This document shows positions 34,081 to 42,431 of a stretch of 42,431 bases of DNA, piece by piece. The DNA is from Chitinophagales bacterium (GTDB lineage Bacteria > Bacteroidota > Bacteroidia > Chitinophagales > UBA10324). Below the pieces are notes generated by a model. The model had not been told where the DNA came from. It saw nothing but the letters and a program-made list of their open reading frames with translations, and searched no databases. The stretch lies in the NCBI GenBank assembly GCA_025057275.1, contig JANWXQ010000032.1, forward strand, positions 1 through 42,431, given 5' to 3'. The position numbers and the translations under genes are program-made. The stretch's first letter is position 1. Each line of letters opens with the position of its first letter.

Positions 34081-36783
34081 ATGCGCAGTTTATTTCCCCG
34101 CTGGATCAGGTCCGTTGTGTTGAAGCGCACCCTATTTTTTGCGAACATTGCCGCTCTGTACATGCCACCGGCACAGGCTACCCATAACCGCGCCGGGGAA
34201 ATCATCTACCAGCATGTTCAGGGCTTCACTTATAAGGTGACCATCATCACTTATACCAAACAGAGTTCCGTTTCTGCTGACCGCGACAGCCTGGAAATCA
34301 ATTGGGGCGACGGCCGTTCGGATACATTGCCCCGCGTAAACGGCAACGGCAACGGCGTGCCGCTGGGAAATGATATCAAATACAACGAATATGTTGGGTA
34401 TCACACCTATCCGGCCCTCGGCACGTATGTAATTTCGGTAACCGACCCCAACCGCATTGCCGGCATCATTAACATCAACGGAGGCAACAGCGTAAACGAG
34501 CCGTTTTACATTGAGGATACCTTACAGATTCTGGACCCTGCGTTTTACGGATACAACAATTCCCCGATTCTGCTGAATCCCCCCATTGATTTTGCCAACA
34601 TCAATGTGCCTTTCATACACAATCCCAACGCCTATGACCCCGACGGCGATAGTTTAAGTTTTTCGTTCATAGTTCCCCGCAAGGCGCCGAATGTTGCTGT
34701 AGCCAACTATCTGGATCCCCACCTGCTGCCGGGAACGCCTTCGGATAAAACATTTACTATTGACCCATACACCGGGGAGGTGGTCTGGGATGCGCCGTAC
34801 TATTCCGGCACCTACAACTTTGCCATTCTCATTCGCGAATACCGCAACGGATTGTGCATTGGCACGATGGTCCGGGATATGCAGGTGATTGTGGATAATG
34901 TCAACAACCTTCCGCCGGTGGTGGTGCGGCCCAATGATACCTGTGTTGTTGCCGGCACCACGTTGACAATCACGGTAACGGCTACCGACCCCAATTCCGG
35001 TCAGAAGGTGATTTTAACTTCCAATGGCGGACCTTACGAAGTGCCCGTCAGCCCGGCTACGTTTACTGCCATCAGCGGAACGCAGGAGGCCACCGGTTTT
35101 TTTGAATGGAAAACCGACTGCAGCCACATCCGCCCCCAATTTTATCAGGTGATTTTCAAGGCTACGGACAATTACTTTTTTCCGCTGGCCGATTTGAAAA
35201 ATTGGCTCATCCAGGTGGTTGGCCCGGCACCGGAGAACGTGCAGGCTATCGCTGAGGATAACCAGATCCGGATCAGCTGGCAGGCGCCGTATGCCTGCGC
35301 CGCCACCTCGCGGTTTATTGGCTTTTCGGTATGGCGCAGGGAAGGCAGTAATCCGTTTGTCCCCGGTCAGTGCGAAACCGGACTTTCCGGAAAAGGATAC
35401 GAGAAGATCGCCGAATACCTGACGAATTATGAATTCATAGATCAGAACGTAATCAGGGGCAGACAGTATTGCTATCGCATCCTTGCTGAATTTGCTGACA
35501 AGGCGCTTTCTCAAAACATTCCCATTTACTATAACAATGTGTACAGTTTACCCAGCGCAGAAGCCTGCGTTCAGTTGCGCAAATCAGTGCCGGTGATTAC
35601 CCAGGCAAGTGTTGTGGTTACCGACGGGCAAAACGGGAAAATCCGTATCGGATGGTCGCCTCCGCTGGCCGCTGAACTGGACACCGTGCAAAACCCACCT
35701 CCTTACCGGTATGTGTTTTGGCGCAGCCTCACGGGTGGAGGGTTTGATCGGCTGGATTCGATTTCGGCTCCTGCTTTTTATCTGCTGACCGACAGCGTTT
35801 ATGACGACTCCGGGCTGAATACGGTAGCGCAGGGATATACCTATAAAATCGGATTTTACTCCGGACAGAACTTCATCGGTGAATCCGAACCGGCAGCCAC
35901 CCTGTTTCTGGTGCCGGTAGGCAAAGATGGCCGCGTGGAGCTGAGCTGGTCAGTGAATGTTCCCTGGACCAATCAGTATTACGTCGTATACCGTAAAAAT
36001 TCCAGTGGCAACTTTGATAGCATCGGCACCAGCCTGACGCCCTTTTATGTAGACGATTCCTTGCCCAACGATGTAGCGCAATGCTACCTGGTCAAAAGCG
36101 TGGGCAGCTATTCGGCGAGCGGCTTGCCTAAGCCGCTGATCAATTTCTCGCAGGAAGCGTGTGCCGTTCCGGTGGATTCGGTGGCACCCTGTCCGCCCGT
36201 ATTGGAGGTGTACAACTCCTGCAATTCCGCCGATTTCCCGTATGACGATTTTGTTAATGAATTGATCTGGGAGCCCGGAGGAGCCGAATGCGCAGCTGAC
36301 GTGGTCGCCTATGTTGTTTACTATGCACCCAACCCGCAATTGCCGCTGGTGCCGCTTGACACCGTGCCGGCGGGCCTATCGCTTAGTTACCTCCATCAGC
36401 TGGAAACCGGCGTAGCAGCTTGCTATGCGTTGACAGCTGTGGACGATAAAGGCAATGTCAGCGGTTTCTCCAACCGCGTTTGTACGGAAAACTGTCCGTT
36501 TTACGAACTGCCCAATGTATTTACACCCAATAACGACGGCCATAACGATACCTACCATCCTTTTCTTCCCTATCGTTTTGTCGACCGGGTAGATATGAAA
36601 ATTTTTGATCAATGGGGAACGTTGGTTTACGATACCACCGACCCGATGATCCGTTGGGATGGCCGTAATTCCCGGACGGGCAGTGTGCTCCCAGAAGCGG
36701 TATACTATTATGTGTGCGAGGTGTACAGTAACAACCGCAGGGTAGGCGACACCCGCTCTGGATATATTCACCTGTTTCGGTAG
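34081..36783 (+). CDS. Large surface protein with T9SS type B (gliding-motility C-terminal) sorting domain
   Basis: A 900-residue protein. The N-terminal signal is long (MRSLFPRWIRSVVLKRTLFF to the PAQATHNRAGE cleavage region). THNRAGEIIYQHVQGFTYKV starts a conserved extracellular domain. PKD/cadherin-like (NAYDPDGDSLSFSF) and several fibronectin III-like repeats follow (DNQIRISWQAP, KIRIGWSPPL, RVELSWSVNV). Fixed cysteines are spread through it. The last 90 residues (NVFTPNNDGHNDTYHPF, MKIFDQWGTLVYDTTD, WDGRNSRTGSVLPEAVYYYV) are the type B sorting domain that directs export through T9SS. Likely a cell-surface adhesin or structural protein; the partner is unknown. ribE follows 34 bases later. 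Confidence 0.9.
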   Translation: MRSLFPRWIRSVVLKRTLFFANIAALYMPPAQATHNRAGEIIYQHVQGFTYKVTIITYTKQSSVSADRDSLEINWGDGRSDTLPRVNGNGNGVPLGNDIKYNEYVGYHTYPALGTYVISVTDPNRIAGIININGGNSVNEPFYIEDTLQILDPAFYGYNNSPILLNPPIDFANINVPFIHNPNAYDPDGDSLSFSFIVPRKAPNVAVANYLDPHLLPGTPSDKTFTIDPYTGEVVWDAPYYSGTYNFAILIREYRNGLCIGTMVRDMQVIVDNVNNLPPVVVRPNDTCVVAGTTLTITVTATDPNSGQKVILTSNGGPYEVPVSPATFTAISGTQEATGFFEWKTDCSHIRPQFYQVIFKATDNYFFPLADLKNWLIQVVGPAPENVQAIAEDNQIRISWQAPYACAATSRFIGFSVWRREGSNPFVPGQCETGLSGKGYEKIAEYLTNYEFIDQNVIRGRQYCYRILAEFADKALSQNIPIYYNNVYSLPSAEACVQLRKSVPVITQASVVVTDGQNGKIRIGWSPPLAAELDTVQNPPPYRYVFWRSLTGGGFDRLDSISAPAFYLLTDSVYDDSGLNTVAQGYTYKIGFYSGQNFIGESEPAATLFLVPVGKDGRVELSWSVNVPWTNQYYVVYRKNSSGNFDSIGTSLTPFYVDDSLPNDVAQCYLVKSVGSYSASGLPKPLINFSQEACAVPVDSVAPCPPVLEVYNSCNSADFPYDDFVNELIWEPGGAECAADVVAYVVYYAPNPQLPLVPLDTVPAGLSLSYLHQLETGVAACYALTAVDDKGNVSGFSNRVCTENCPFYELPNVFTPNNDGHNDTYHPFLPYRFVDRVDMKIFDQWGTLVYDTTDPMIRWDGRNSRTGSVLPEAVYYYVCEVYSNNRRVGDTRSGYIHLFR

Positions 36784-36817
36784 ATTCGCAGCTCCGCTAT
36801 AGGGTGATCGGCACAAC

Positions 36818-37423
36818 ATGTTTACGGGAATCGTGGAATGCGTCGGTCGTATTGCTGACCTGCAGCGGGAAGGAAGCTCCATTCGCTTTCGGGTGACTTC
36901 ACCGCTTGCAGAAAAGCTGCAGACCGGACAAAGTCTTTTGCACGATGGTGTCTGCCTTACGGTGGAGCGCACCGGCACCGACTGGCATGAAGTCGTTGCG
37001 GTGAACGAAACACTGAAGCGGAGTACTCTTGGGCTGAAAGGTGCAGGCTCCGGAATCAATCTGGAGCGGGCGCTTTCCATTCAAGGCCTGTTGGAAGGTC
37101 ATCTGGTGCAAGGGCATGTAGACACGGTGGCCCGATGCCTCAGCATCCGTGAAGACGATGGCAGCTGGGAGATAACGTTTGGTATTCCCAGAAAAAAGTT
37201 TGCCCCCCTGGTGGTGCCTAAAGGCTCTGTATGCATTGACGGCGTCAGCCTGACTGTTTGCTCCTGTACGAGCAAAAAATTTTCCGTAGTGATTGTCCCC
37301 TACACCTACGAACACACCACGTTTCAATGGCTTAAAGAAGGAGGATGGGTGAACGTGGAATTTGACGTAGTGGGGAAATACCTGAAGCGATTTGCAGAGA
37401 AGTATGGCCGCAAAAGGAAATAA
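36818..37423 (+). CDS. ribE: Riboflavin synthase, alpha subunit
   Basis: Dismutates two 6,7-dimethyl-8-ribityllumazine molecules to riboflavin. The 201-residue protein starts with the hallmark MFTGIVECVGRI and has two lumazine-binding repeats: residues about 1-90 (LLHDGVCLTVERTG, NETLKRSTLG) and about 91-190 (LVQGHVDTVARCLS, CIDGVSLTVCSCTSKKFSVV). KFAPLVVPKGSVCIDG and the C-terminal VEFDVVGKYLKRF are standard. No other rib genes and no FMN riboswitch-like structure are visible upstream. It is 20 bases before the YkgJ-like gene. Confidence 0.96.
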   Translation: MFTGIVECVGRIADLQREGSSIRFRVTSPLAEKLQTGQSLLHDGVCLTVERTGTDWHEVVAVNETLKRSTLGLKGAGSGINLERALSIQGLLEGHLVQGHVDTVARCLSIREDDGSWEITFGIPRKKFAPLVVPKGSVCIDGVSLTVCSCTSKKFSVVIVPYTYEHTTFQWLKEGGWVNVEFDVVGKYLKRFAEKYGRKRK

Positions 37424-37443
37424 GGCGCTATCTTTTCTGCTTA

Positions 37444-37971
37444 ATGGCAGCTTCATCGGCATATCGCTCGCTGCTGCGTCGTATAGCGCAACAGGCCGAG
37501 CGGGATAAACACCGCATTCGCCGGTTTTTTCGCTGGCTCAAAAAGGAGCGACCTGCCGGCATGACCCAATCGTTCCGAACGGCCCACGATGAAGCCTTCG
37601 CGCACATTGACTGTCTGCAATGCGCCAACTGCTGCCGCACGGCCATGGCCGTTTTTGAAAAACCCGATATCCGTCGTATTTCCCGTCATTTCGGAATGAG
37701 TCAGCAGGAATTTATCAAAAAATACCTGCGGCCTCATCCCGATTATGAATATCTGATTCGCAAGCTGCCTTGCGCCTTTTTAACCGATGACAACCGGTGC
37801 AGCATCTATGCGATACGGCCGACAGGGTGCCGTACCTATCCGCCGGCACGCCTGCGGCTGACGGATGAGCAGCTCGACGTGCTGTACGATAACGTACATA
37901 TCTGCCCAGCAGTGAGCCGAATGGTGAAACGGGTGCAGGAGCGTTTTGCTGCTAATTGGCCAGGCACGTAA
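37444..37971 (+). CDS. YkgJ-family cysteine cluster protein
   Basis: A 175-residue protein of the putative zinc- or iron-chelating YkgJ family. The cluster is IDCLQCANCCRTAMAVF, then CAFLTDDNRCSIYAIRPTGC and a final VHICPA; these Cys residues at family positions would bind metal. The N-terminal 55 residues are basic and helical (LLRRIAQQAERDKHRIRRFF). Members have been linked to metal centres or to modification of other proteins, but no activity is established for this branch. It is convergent with the ABC-F gene; only 20 bases separate the stops. Confidence 0.88.
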   Translation: MAASSAYRSLLRRIAQQAERDKHRIRRFFRWLKKERPAGMTQSFRTAHDEAFAHIDCLQCANCCRTAMAVFEKPDIRRISRHFGMSQQEFIKKYLRPHPDYEYLIRKLPCAFLTDDNRCSIYAIRPTGCRTYPPARLRLTDEQLDVLYDNVHICPAVSRMVKRVQERFAANWPGT

Positions 37972-37991
37972 GGTTGCAGCGCCCGGTCAGG

Positions 37992-39899
37992 TTAACGGGA
38001 ACCTTGGGCAGCTTCCAGTTGATGCTGCAACTCGGCCCATTGGGAAAAGGCCTGATCGCGTTGCTCGCGGGTTTGCTGGTAGCGCGTAAATAATTCGGTA
38101 TCCGACGCCAGGGCAGCATCGGGAGCGGCAAAGCGTTGTTCCAGTTCGGCCAGCAACTGCTCCAATTGGGTAATACGCTTTTCAGCGGCCTGAATTTGCC
38201 GCTGCAGTTTTTTGATATCGGCAGCAGGAAGCGCAGGGGGCTTGGCCGGAGCCCCACGCCGGGAGGTGGGCTGCTCCAGTTGCTGCAGCGTATTTAATTG
38301 CCGGCGTTCCAGAAATTCACTGATCGTGCCCGGATAAACTTCCAGCTTTCCGTGATGCAGATAAAAGACGGTATTGACCAGGCCGTCCAGAAAACTGCGG
38401 TCGTGCGACACCACAATGAGCGTGCCCGTAAAGTCGCGTAGGGCTTCGTGAAGCACGGCCTTGGAAGCCAGGTCCAGATGATTGGTAGGCTCATCCAGAA
38501 TAAGCACATTGTAAGGGCGGAGCAACAAGGCCGCCAATGCCAGCCTGGATTTTTCGCCACCACTTAACACGTTCGTCTTTTTGTAAATGGCATCCCCTTG
38601 GAATAAAAAGGCGCCAAGCAAACTGCGCAGGCGGGGCTCCAGGTCGGGGGGTGCGATACGTTGCAAGGTCTCGTAGACGGTGTCGTCCCCATTGAGCCGG
38701 TCGGCCTGCAACTGCGCATAGTAGCCGATACTGAGGTTGTGACCGTTACGCAGGGTTCCCTGCAGCGGCTTTAATTCGCCGGCCAGCATGCGGCCCAGCG
38801 TGGTTTTGCCCTCACCGTTGCGGCCCACTATGGCGATCCGTTGTTGCCGCAGAATCTCAAACGACAGCCCGCTGGCCAGAGGCTTTCTGCCGTAACCTAT
38901 GGCAAGCTGCTGCGCTTCAAACACCAGACGCCCACTGTGGGGTGCTTCGGGAAAGGTGAAGCGAATGGTGGGGGCCTCCGTTTCCACTTCAATGCGCGGA
39001 AGGCGTTCCAGTTTCTTGATCAGCGACTGGGCAAATCGGGCTTTGGTGGCTTTATACCGAAAGCGGTCAATGAGTTGCTGGGTATGAGCAATCTGCCGCT
39101 CCTGGTTCTTTTTTCGCGCCAGCAAATGCTGTTGGTGTTCCTCCCGGAGCGATACATATTCGGAAAAAGGACATGGAAAATCCAGCAGCCTGCGGTTGAA
39201 CAGTTCCAACGTTCGGGTGGTGATCCGGTCCAGAAAGGTCTGGTCGTGTGAAACGAGGATGACGGCCCCGGAATAGCGTTCCAGAAATTGTTCCAGCCAG
39301 ATGATGGAATCCAGATCCAGATGATTGGTAGGCTCGTCGAGCAACAACAGGTCAGGTTGCTGCAACAGCAGGCGGGCCAGTAGAATGCGCATCTGCCAGC
39401 CCCCGCTCAGTTCCGATGCGGGCCGGGAAAAGTCGGACCGCTGGAAACCCAGGCCCAGCAGAATCTTTTCCAGCTGCTGCGGCAGCTTGTCCACCCCCAG
39501 GTTTTGCAAATGATCCGACAGGGCCTGGAATTCTTCCAGAATGCGCATGTAATGCGCGCTGCTGGTGTCCGTGGCAGCAGCCATTTGTGCGGTGAGGCGC
39601 TGCAGGTGTTCTTGCTGTTGTTTGATGTCGGCAAATGCTTCTTCGGCTTCTTCCAGCACCGAGCGGCTTGCTTGAAATGCCAGCTCTTGCGGCAGATAAC
39701 CGATGCGTCTGCCCCGAGCAAGGGTAATCTGGCCTTCGTCGGGCTGTTGCCGGCCGGCCAGCAGACGCAGCAGCGTGGTTTTGCCCGATCCGTTTCTTCC
39801 TATCAGCCCGATCCGCTCGCCTGCATTCACGACAAAGCTGACCTTGCGGAACAAATCGTCGCCGCCGATCCGCACGCCCACCTCATCAACTATCAGCAT
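37992..39899 (-). CDS. ABC-F family ATPase (Uup/EttA-like ribosome-associated)
   Basis: A 635-residue protein with two ABC nucleotide-binding domains and no membrane segments. Walker A motifs are GRNGSGKTT and GRNGEGKTT. Signatures are LSGGWQMRILLARLL and LSGGEKSRLALAALL. Both Walker B motifs read LDEPTNHLD. The linker between the domains (RFRYKATKARFAQSLIKKLE) is rich in basic residues, as in ribosome-binding ABC-F proteins. A C-terminal coiled coil of about 80 residues (KKLQRQIQAAEKRITQLEQL) resembles Uup. ATG 39899 was chosen; GTG 39905 would add two residues. The role is likely in translation or DNA-associated quality control, not antibiotic resistance by sequence alone. Confidence 0.92.
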   Translation of the reverse strand: MLIVDEVGVRIGGDDLFRKVSFVVNAGERIGLIGRNGSGKTTLLRLLAGRQQPDEGQITLARGRRIGYLPQELAFQASRSVLEEAEEAFADIKQQQEHLQRLTAQMAAATDTSSAHYMRILEEFQALSDHLQNLGVDKLPQQLEKILLGLGFQRSDFSRPASELSGGWQMRILLARLLLQQPDLLLLDEPTNHLDLDSIIWLEQFLERYSGAVILVSHDQTFLDRITTRTLELFNRRLLDFPCPFSEYVSLREEHQQHLLARKKNQERQIAHTQQLIDRFRYKATKARFAQSLIKKLERLPRIEVETEAPTIRFTFPEAPHSGRLVFEAQQLAIGYGRKPLASGLSFEILRQQRIAIVGRNGEGKTTLGRMLAGELKPLQGTLRNGHNLSIGYYAQLQADRLNGDDTVYETLQRIAPPDLEPRLRSLLGAFLFQGDAIYKKTNVLSGGEKSRLALAALLLRPYNVLILDEPTNHLDLASKAVLHEALRDFTGTLIVVSHDRSFLDGLVNTVFYLHHGKLEVYPGTISEFLERRQLNTLQQLEQPTSRRGAPAKPPALPAADIKKLQRQIQAAEKRITQLEQLLAELEQRFAAPDAALASDTELFTRYQQTREQRDQAFSQWAELQHQLEAAQGSR

Positions 39900-39929
39900 G
39901 GCCACAAAAGATAACGAAGCGTTTAGCTT

Positions 39930-41381
39930 TTAACGCTGCAGCGCCAAACGGTCAATTTTTCCCATGGCATTCCGCGGTAACGAATCATAAAATTCCACCA
40001 CTGCCGGCTTCTTGTAGGAGGCCAGATGGCTCCGGCAATGGGCTATGACATCCTCAGCCGAAAGGGGTTGTGAAGCCACTACACAGGCTTTGATGCGCTC
40101 ACCAAATTCCGCATCAGGAATTCCGACCACTGCGCAATCGCTGATGCCGGGCATCTGCAGCAGCGCCTGTTCAATTTCAGAGGGGAATATCAATACGCCG
40201 CCCGATTTGATGACATCCCTGATCCTGCCTACCAGGTAGTAATTGCCATCAGCGTCGCAGCGGCCCAGATCGCCGGTGCGAAACCAGCCGTCAGTGAACG
40301 CCTCGGTTGTGGCTTCCGGATCATTCCAGTAACCCCGAAACAGATAAGGGCTTTTGATCCAAATTTCCCCTATGCCAAAAGGGGAAACATCCTGACCCCG
40401 TTCATCCACCAACCGTACCTGAATGCCGGGCAAGGGTTTGCCTACGCTGCCGGTGGTTAGCGGTCTTTCGGATGAATTAGAAAAAATCATTAAGGCTTCT
40501 GTCATGCCGGCCCGCTCCAGCAGATGCATGCCGAAGCGTTGGTAAAATGCATGGGCCAGGCTGAGTGGAAGGGGAGCGGAGCCCGAAACAAACAACCGCA
40601 TGGCAGGAAAGCGGGACGGGCCATCCTGCTGCACCAGGCGGTAGTACATCGTCGGCACACCCATGAACAAGGTGATGGGCTGCGTGGCAAGGGCATGCAG
40701 CACGACAGCGGCATCGAAGCGCTCGTGAAAGACCAATGTGCTGCCGGCCAGCAGCGATCCGGCCACACTGACCAGCAGGCCATGCACGTGGTGCAGCGGC
40801 AAGGTATGCAACACCACATCGGCTGAAGTCCATTGCCATAACCCGTGCAGGGCGGTCAGGTTACTGAAGATGGCCTGGTGGGTGTGAGCAACGCCTTTGG
40901 GCCGACCGGTTGTTCCGCTGGTGTGCACAATGAGGGCCGGTTGCATTTCGTCCGGATAGTTTCCCTCATAAGATTCATTTGCCGGACCATCCGTGAATAC
41001 ATCGGCTGGACTTTGCACGATGACCGCAGGCAAATCCAGGCCGTTCAGGCGGCTGAGATGTTCTTGATCAGCGAACAGGCCGGCACACGATGTGTTGCGC
41101 AGCACCGGCGCTACTTCGCCGGCAAGATGATGGCTGTTAATGGGCACGGCGATTATGCCGGCGCGGAAACAAGCCCAGACGGTAATGAGGTAGTCCACGG
41201 AGGGTGCGGCATACAAAGCGAGACAATCACCTGAACGAAGTCCCTGTTGAGTCAGCCAGAGGGCGCGGCGATGAATCTGCTGCTGCCATTCATGAAACGT
41301 AAAGCGCTGCCCGTGGGCGTCCACCGCGATTTTGTCGCCATGCCGTGAAGCAATGCGTTCCAGTTCCCGGGCAAGACCCAT
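39930..41381 (-). CDS. Acyl-CoA synthetase, malonyl-CoA-synthetase (MatB)-like
   Basis: An adenylate-forming enzyme of 483 residues. The phosphate-binding loop is HTSGTTGRPKGVAHTH at about residues 153-168. The region LPLHHVHGLLVSVAG is typical of MatB-like enzymes. The A5 motif is ERAGMTEALM, where MatB usually has ERYGMTE. YRTGDLG is replaced by FRTGDLGRCDADGNY. The catalytic Lys is in RNAMGKIDRLALQ at the C-terminus, with a SGGVLIFPSEIE hinge. So it should activate a small acid, possibly malonate or methylmalonate, to a CoA thioester; the substrate needs testing. It lies 15 bases downstream of the ALDH7 gene and is probably cotranscribed with it. Confidence 0.87.
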   Translation of the reverse strand: MGLARELERIASRHGDKIAVDAHGQRFTFHEWQQQIHRRALWLTQQGLRSGDCLALYAAPSVDYLITVWACFRAGIIAVPINSHHLAGEVAPVLRNTSCAGLFADQEHLSRLNGLDLPAVIVQSPADVFTDGPANESYEGNYPDEMQPALIVHTSGTTGRPKGVAHTHQAIFSNLTALHGLWQWTSADVVLHTLPLHHVHGLLVSVAGSLLAGSTLVFHERFDAAVVLHALATQPITLFMGVPTMYYRLVQQDGPSRFPAMRLFVSGSAPLPLSLAHAFYQRFGMHLLERAGMTEALMIFSNSSERPLTTGSVGKPLPGIQVRLVDERGQDVSPFGIGEIWIKSPYLFRGYWNDPEATTEAFTDGWFRTGDLGRCDADGNYYLVGRIRDVIKSGGVLIFPSEIEQALLQMPGISDCAVVGIPDAEFGERIKACVVASQPLSAEDVIAHCRSHLASYKKPAVVEFYDSLPRNAMGKIDRLALQR

Positions 41382-41396
41382 GCCCTGTGGATCGAA

Positions 41397-42431
41397 TCAA
41401 ATGTTGAACTGAATGCCCTGAGCCAGAGGCAGGGCAGAGCCGTAGTTGATCGTATTGGTCTGGCGGCGCATGTATTGTTTCCAGGAATCGCTGCCGCTTT
41501 CGCGCCCGCCGCCTGTTTCCTTTTCTCCTCCGAAAGCGCCGCCGATTTCTGCGCCGCTGGTGCCGATGTTCACGTTGGCAATGCCGCAATCACTGCCTTC
41601 CACAGAAAGAAAGAGTTCCATTTCCCTTACGCTGTCGGTAAAAATGGCTGATGACAATCCCTGGGGCACGCCGTTGTGCAGGGCAATCGCTTCTTCCATC
41701 GTTCGGTATTTCATCAGGTATAAAATGGGAGCAAACGTTTCCTGTTGCACTATAGGCGTGTTGCCAGGCATTTCAATAATGCAGGGGGAAACGTAACAGC
41801 CGCTTTCGTAGCCGGGGCCCTGTAATACCTCGCCGCCCGTCAGCAGGTTACCGCCCTGCTGCCTTGCCGCGCTGATGGCTTCGGTAAATTCCTTGACCGC
41901 GCCCTGATCAATGAGCGGGCCGACATGGTTGCGTGCATCGAGCGGATTGCCAATGTTCAGTTGCCGGTAAATCGCCACAAGGCGTTGGGCTACTTCATCA
42001 TAAACCTCTTCGTGTACGATGAGCCGGCGGGCCGTGGTGCAGCGCTGGCCACAGGTGCCAACCGCTCCAAAGGTCGTGGCCCGCAAGGCCAGATCCAGAT
42101 TGGCATGGGAAGAAATGATTATAGCATTATTGCCGCCCAGTTCCAGAATGGTACGCCCCAGGCGGGCTGCTACCCGCTGAGCCACCTGTTTGCCCATGCG
42201 CGTAGATCCGGTGGCGGATATCAGCGGAATGCGTACATCATCCAGCATGACATCGCCTACTTCGCGCGAACTGCCGGCAATCAGATTGATGACGCCTTCC
42301 GGCACGTTATTGCGCTGCAATACCGGTGCCATCAGCTTGTGGACGGCGATGGCACACAACATCACCTTGGAGGAAGGTTTCCAGACCACCACATCGCCGC
42401 AAACCAGGGCGATCATCGCATTCCAGCTCCA
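41397..42431 (-). CDS. ALDH7-type aldehyde dehydrogenase (aminoadipate-semialdehyde dehydrogenase-like), 5'-truncated by window
   Basis: The frame runs off the right edge; 344 residues of the C-terminal two-thirds are visible, beginning WSWNAMIALVCGDVVVWKPS. The coenzyme-binding region is ISATGSTRMGKQVAQRVAAR, the catalytic Glu lies in ILELGGNNAIIIS, and the nucleophile is in GTCGQRCTTARRL. The C-terminus NVNIGTSGAEIGGAFGGEKE, TGGGRESGSDSWKQYMRRQT is diagnostic of ALDH7 (antiquitin), which oxidises alpha-aminoadipate semialdehyde to aminoadipate in lysine breakdown. Related bacterial forms act on other semialdehydes, so the substrate is probable but not certain. Confidence 0.93.
   Translation of the reverse strand, partial: WSWNAMIALVCGDVVVWKPSSKVMLCAIAVHKLMAPVLQRNNVPEGVINLIAGSSREVGDVMLDDVRIPLISATGSTRMGKQVAQRVAARLGRTILELGGNNAIIISSHANLDLALRATTFGAVGTCGQRCTTARRLIVHEEVYDEVAQRLVAIYRQLNIGNPLDARNHVGPLIDQGAVKEFTEAISAARQQGGNLLTGGEVLQGPGYESGCYVSPCIIEMPGNTPIVQQETFAPILYLMKYRTMEEAIALHNGVPQGLSSAIFTDSVREMELFLSVEGSDCGIANVNIGTSGAEIGGAFGGEKETGGGRESGSDSWKQYMRRQTNTINYGSALPLAQGIQFNI

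Noticed and set aside
37992-39899. Antibiotic-resistance ABC-F
   Set aside because: The C-terminal coiled coil and linker look like the housekeeping Uup type; no resistance genes are nearby.

Overview
The window looks like ordinary chromosome of a Bacteroidota bacterium with moderately high GC, judged about 55 % by eye. Three things point there. Secreted proteins carry type IX secretion (T9SS) sorting domains of both type A (23270-25294) and type B / gliding-motility C-terminal kind (34081-36783). Start codons mostly lack a clear Shine-Dalgarno sequence. Intergenic regions repeatedly contain the Bacteroidota -7 promoter element TAnnTTTG, with eight exact matches listed below. SdhC is a single fused cytochrome b, as is usual in this phylum. 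I cannot name the genus. There are no rRNA genes, CRISPR arrays, insertion sequences or prophage.

Layout. 1-5416: the end of a sigma factor gene, rsmG, a large surface metallopeptidase with an apparent C-terminal outer-membrane barrel, and dprA. 5429-13649: a long leftward run reading rel, Fur-family regulator, STAS protein, purA, a histone-like Lys/Ala protein, pabB and a secreted hydrolase-like protein. The first three genes overlap. 13650-14855: a divergent control region, a NarL-type response regulator, a previously unnamed structured RNA candidate (about 14511-14624) and tRNA-Leu(UAG). 14855-18711: the proteostasis cluster tig-clpP-clpX and a small cupin. 18726-23178: tRNA-Glu(UUC), gap, pgk, a secreted glycosidase-like protein and an RDD membrane protein. 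23270-26662: a T9SS-exported thioredoxin-like/Omp28 protein, a TPMT-like methyltransferase and a lipoprotein. 26674-30503 (leftward): smpB, an FlK-like thioesterase, an Nramp-UspA fusion manganese/metal transporter with its DtxR/MntR regulator and a palindromic operator, and a DUF721 protein. 30559-34009: sdhCAB. 34081-37971: a T9SS type B surface protein, ribE and a YkgJ-like protein. 37992-42431 (leftward): an ABC-F ATPase, a malonyl-CoA-synthetase-like enzyme and the 3' part of an ALDH7-type dehydrogenase that runs off the window.

The functional themes are central metabolism (gap-pgk, sdhCAB, purA, pabB, ribE), stress and quality control (rel, tig-clpPX, smpB, response regulator), metal homeostasis (mntR-mntH, Fur family) and surface export. 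The most interesting unexplained element is the RNA candidate between the response regulator and tRNA-Leu. It has its own TAnnTTTG promoter, a long bulged closing stem made by its two ends, an internal hairpin, and a T-run directly after the closing stem. The second is the peptidase-barrel fusion at 867-4217, which resembles a type Vd (patatin-type) autotransporter arrangement with a metallopeptidase as passenger. All assignments come from reading the sequence; no database search was run.
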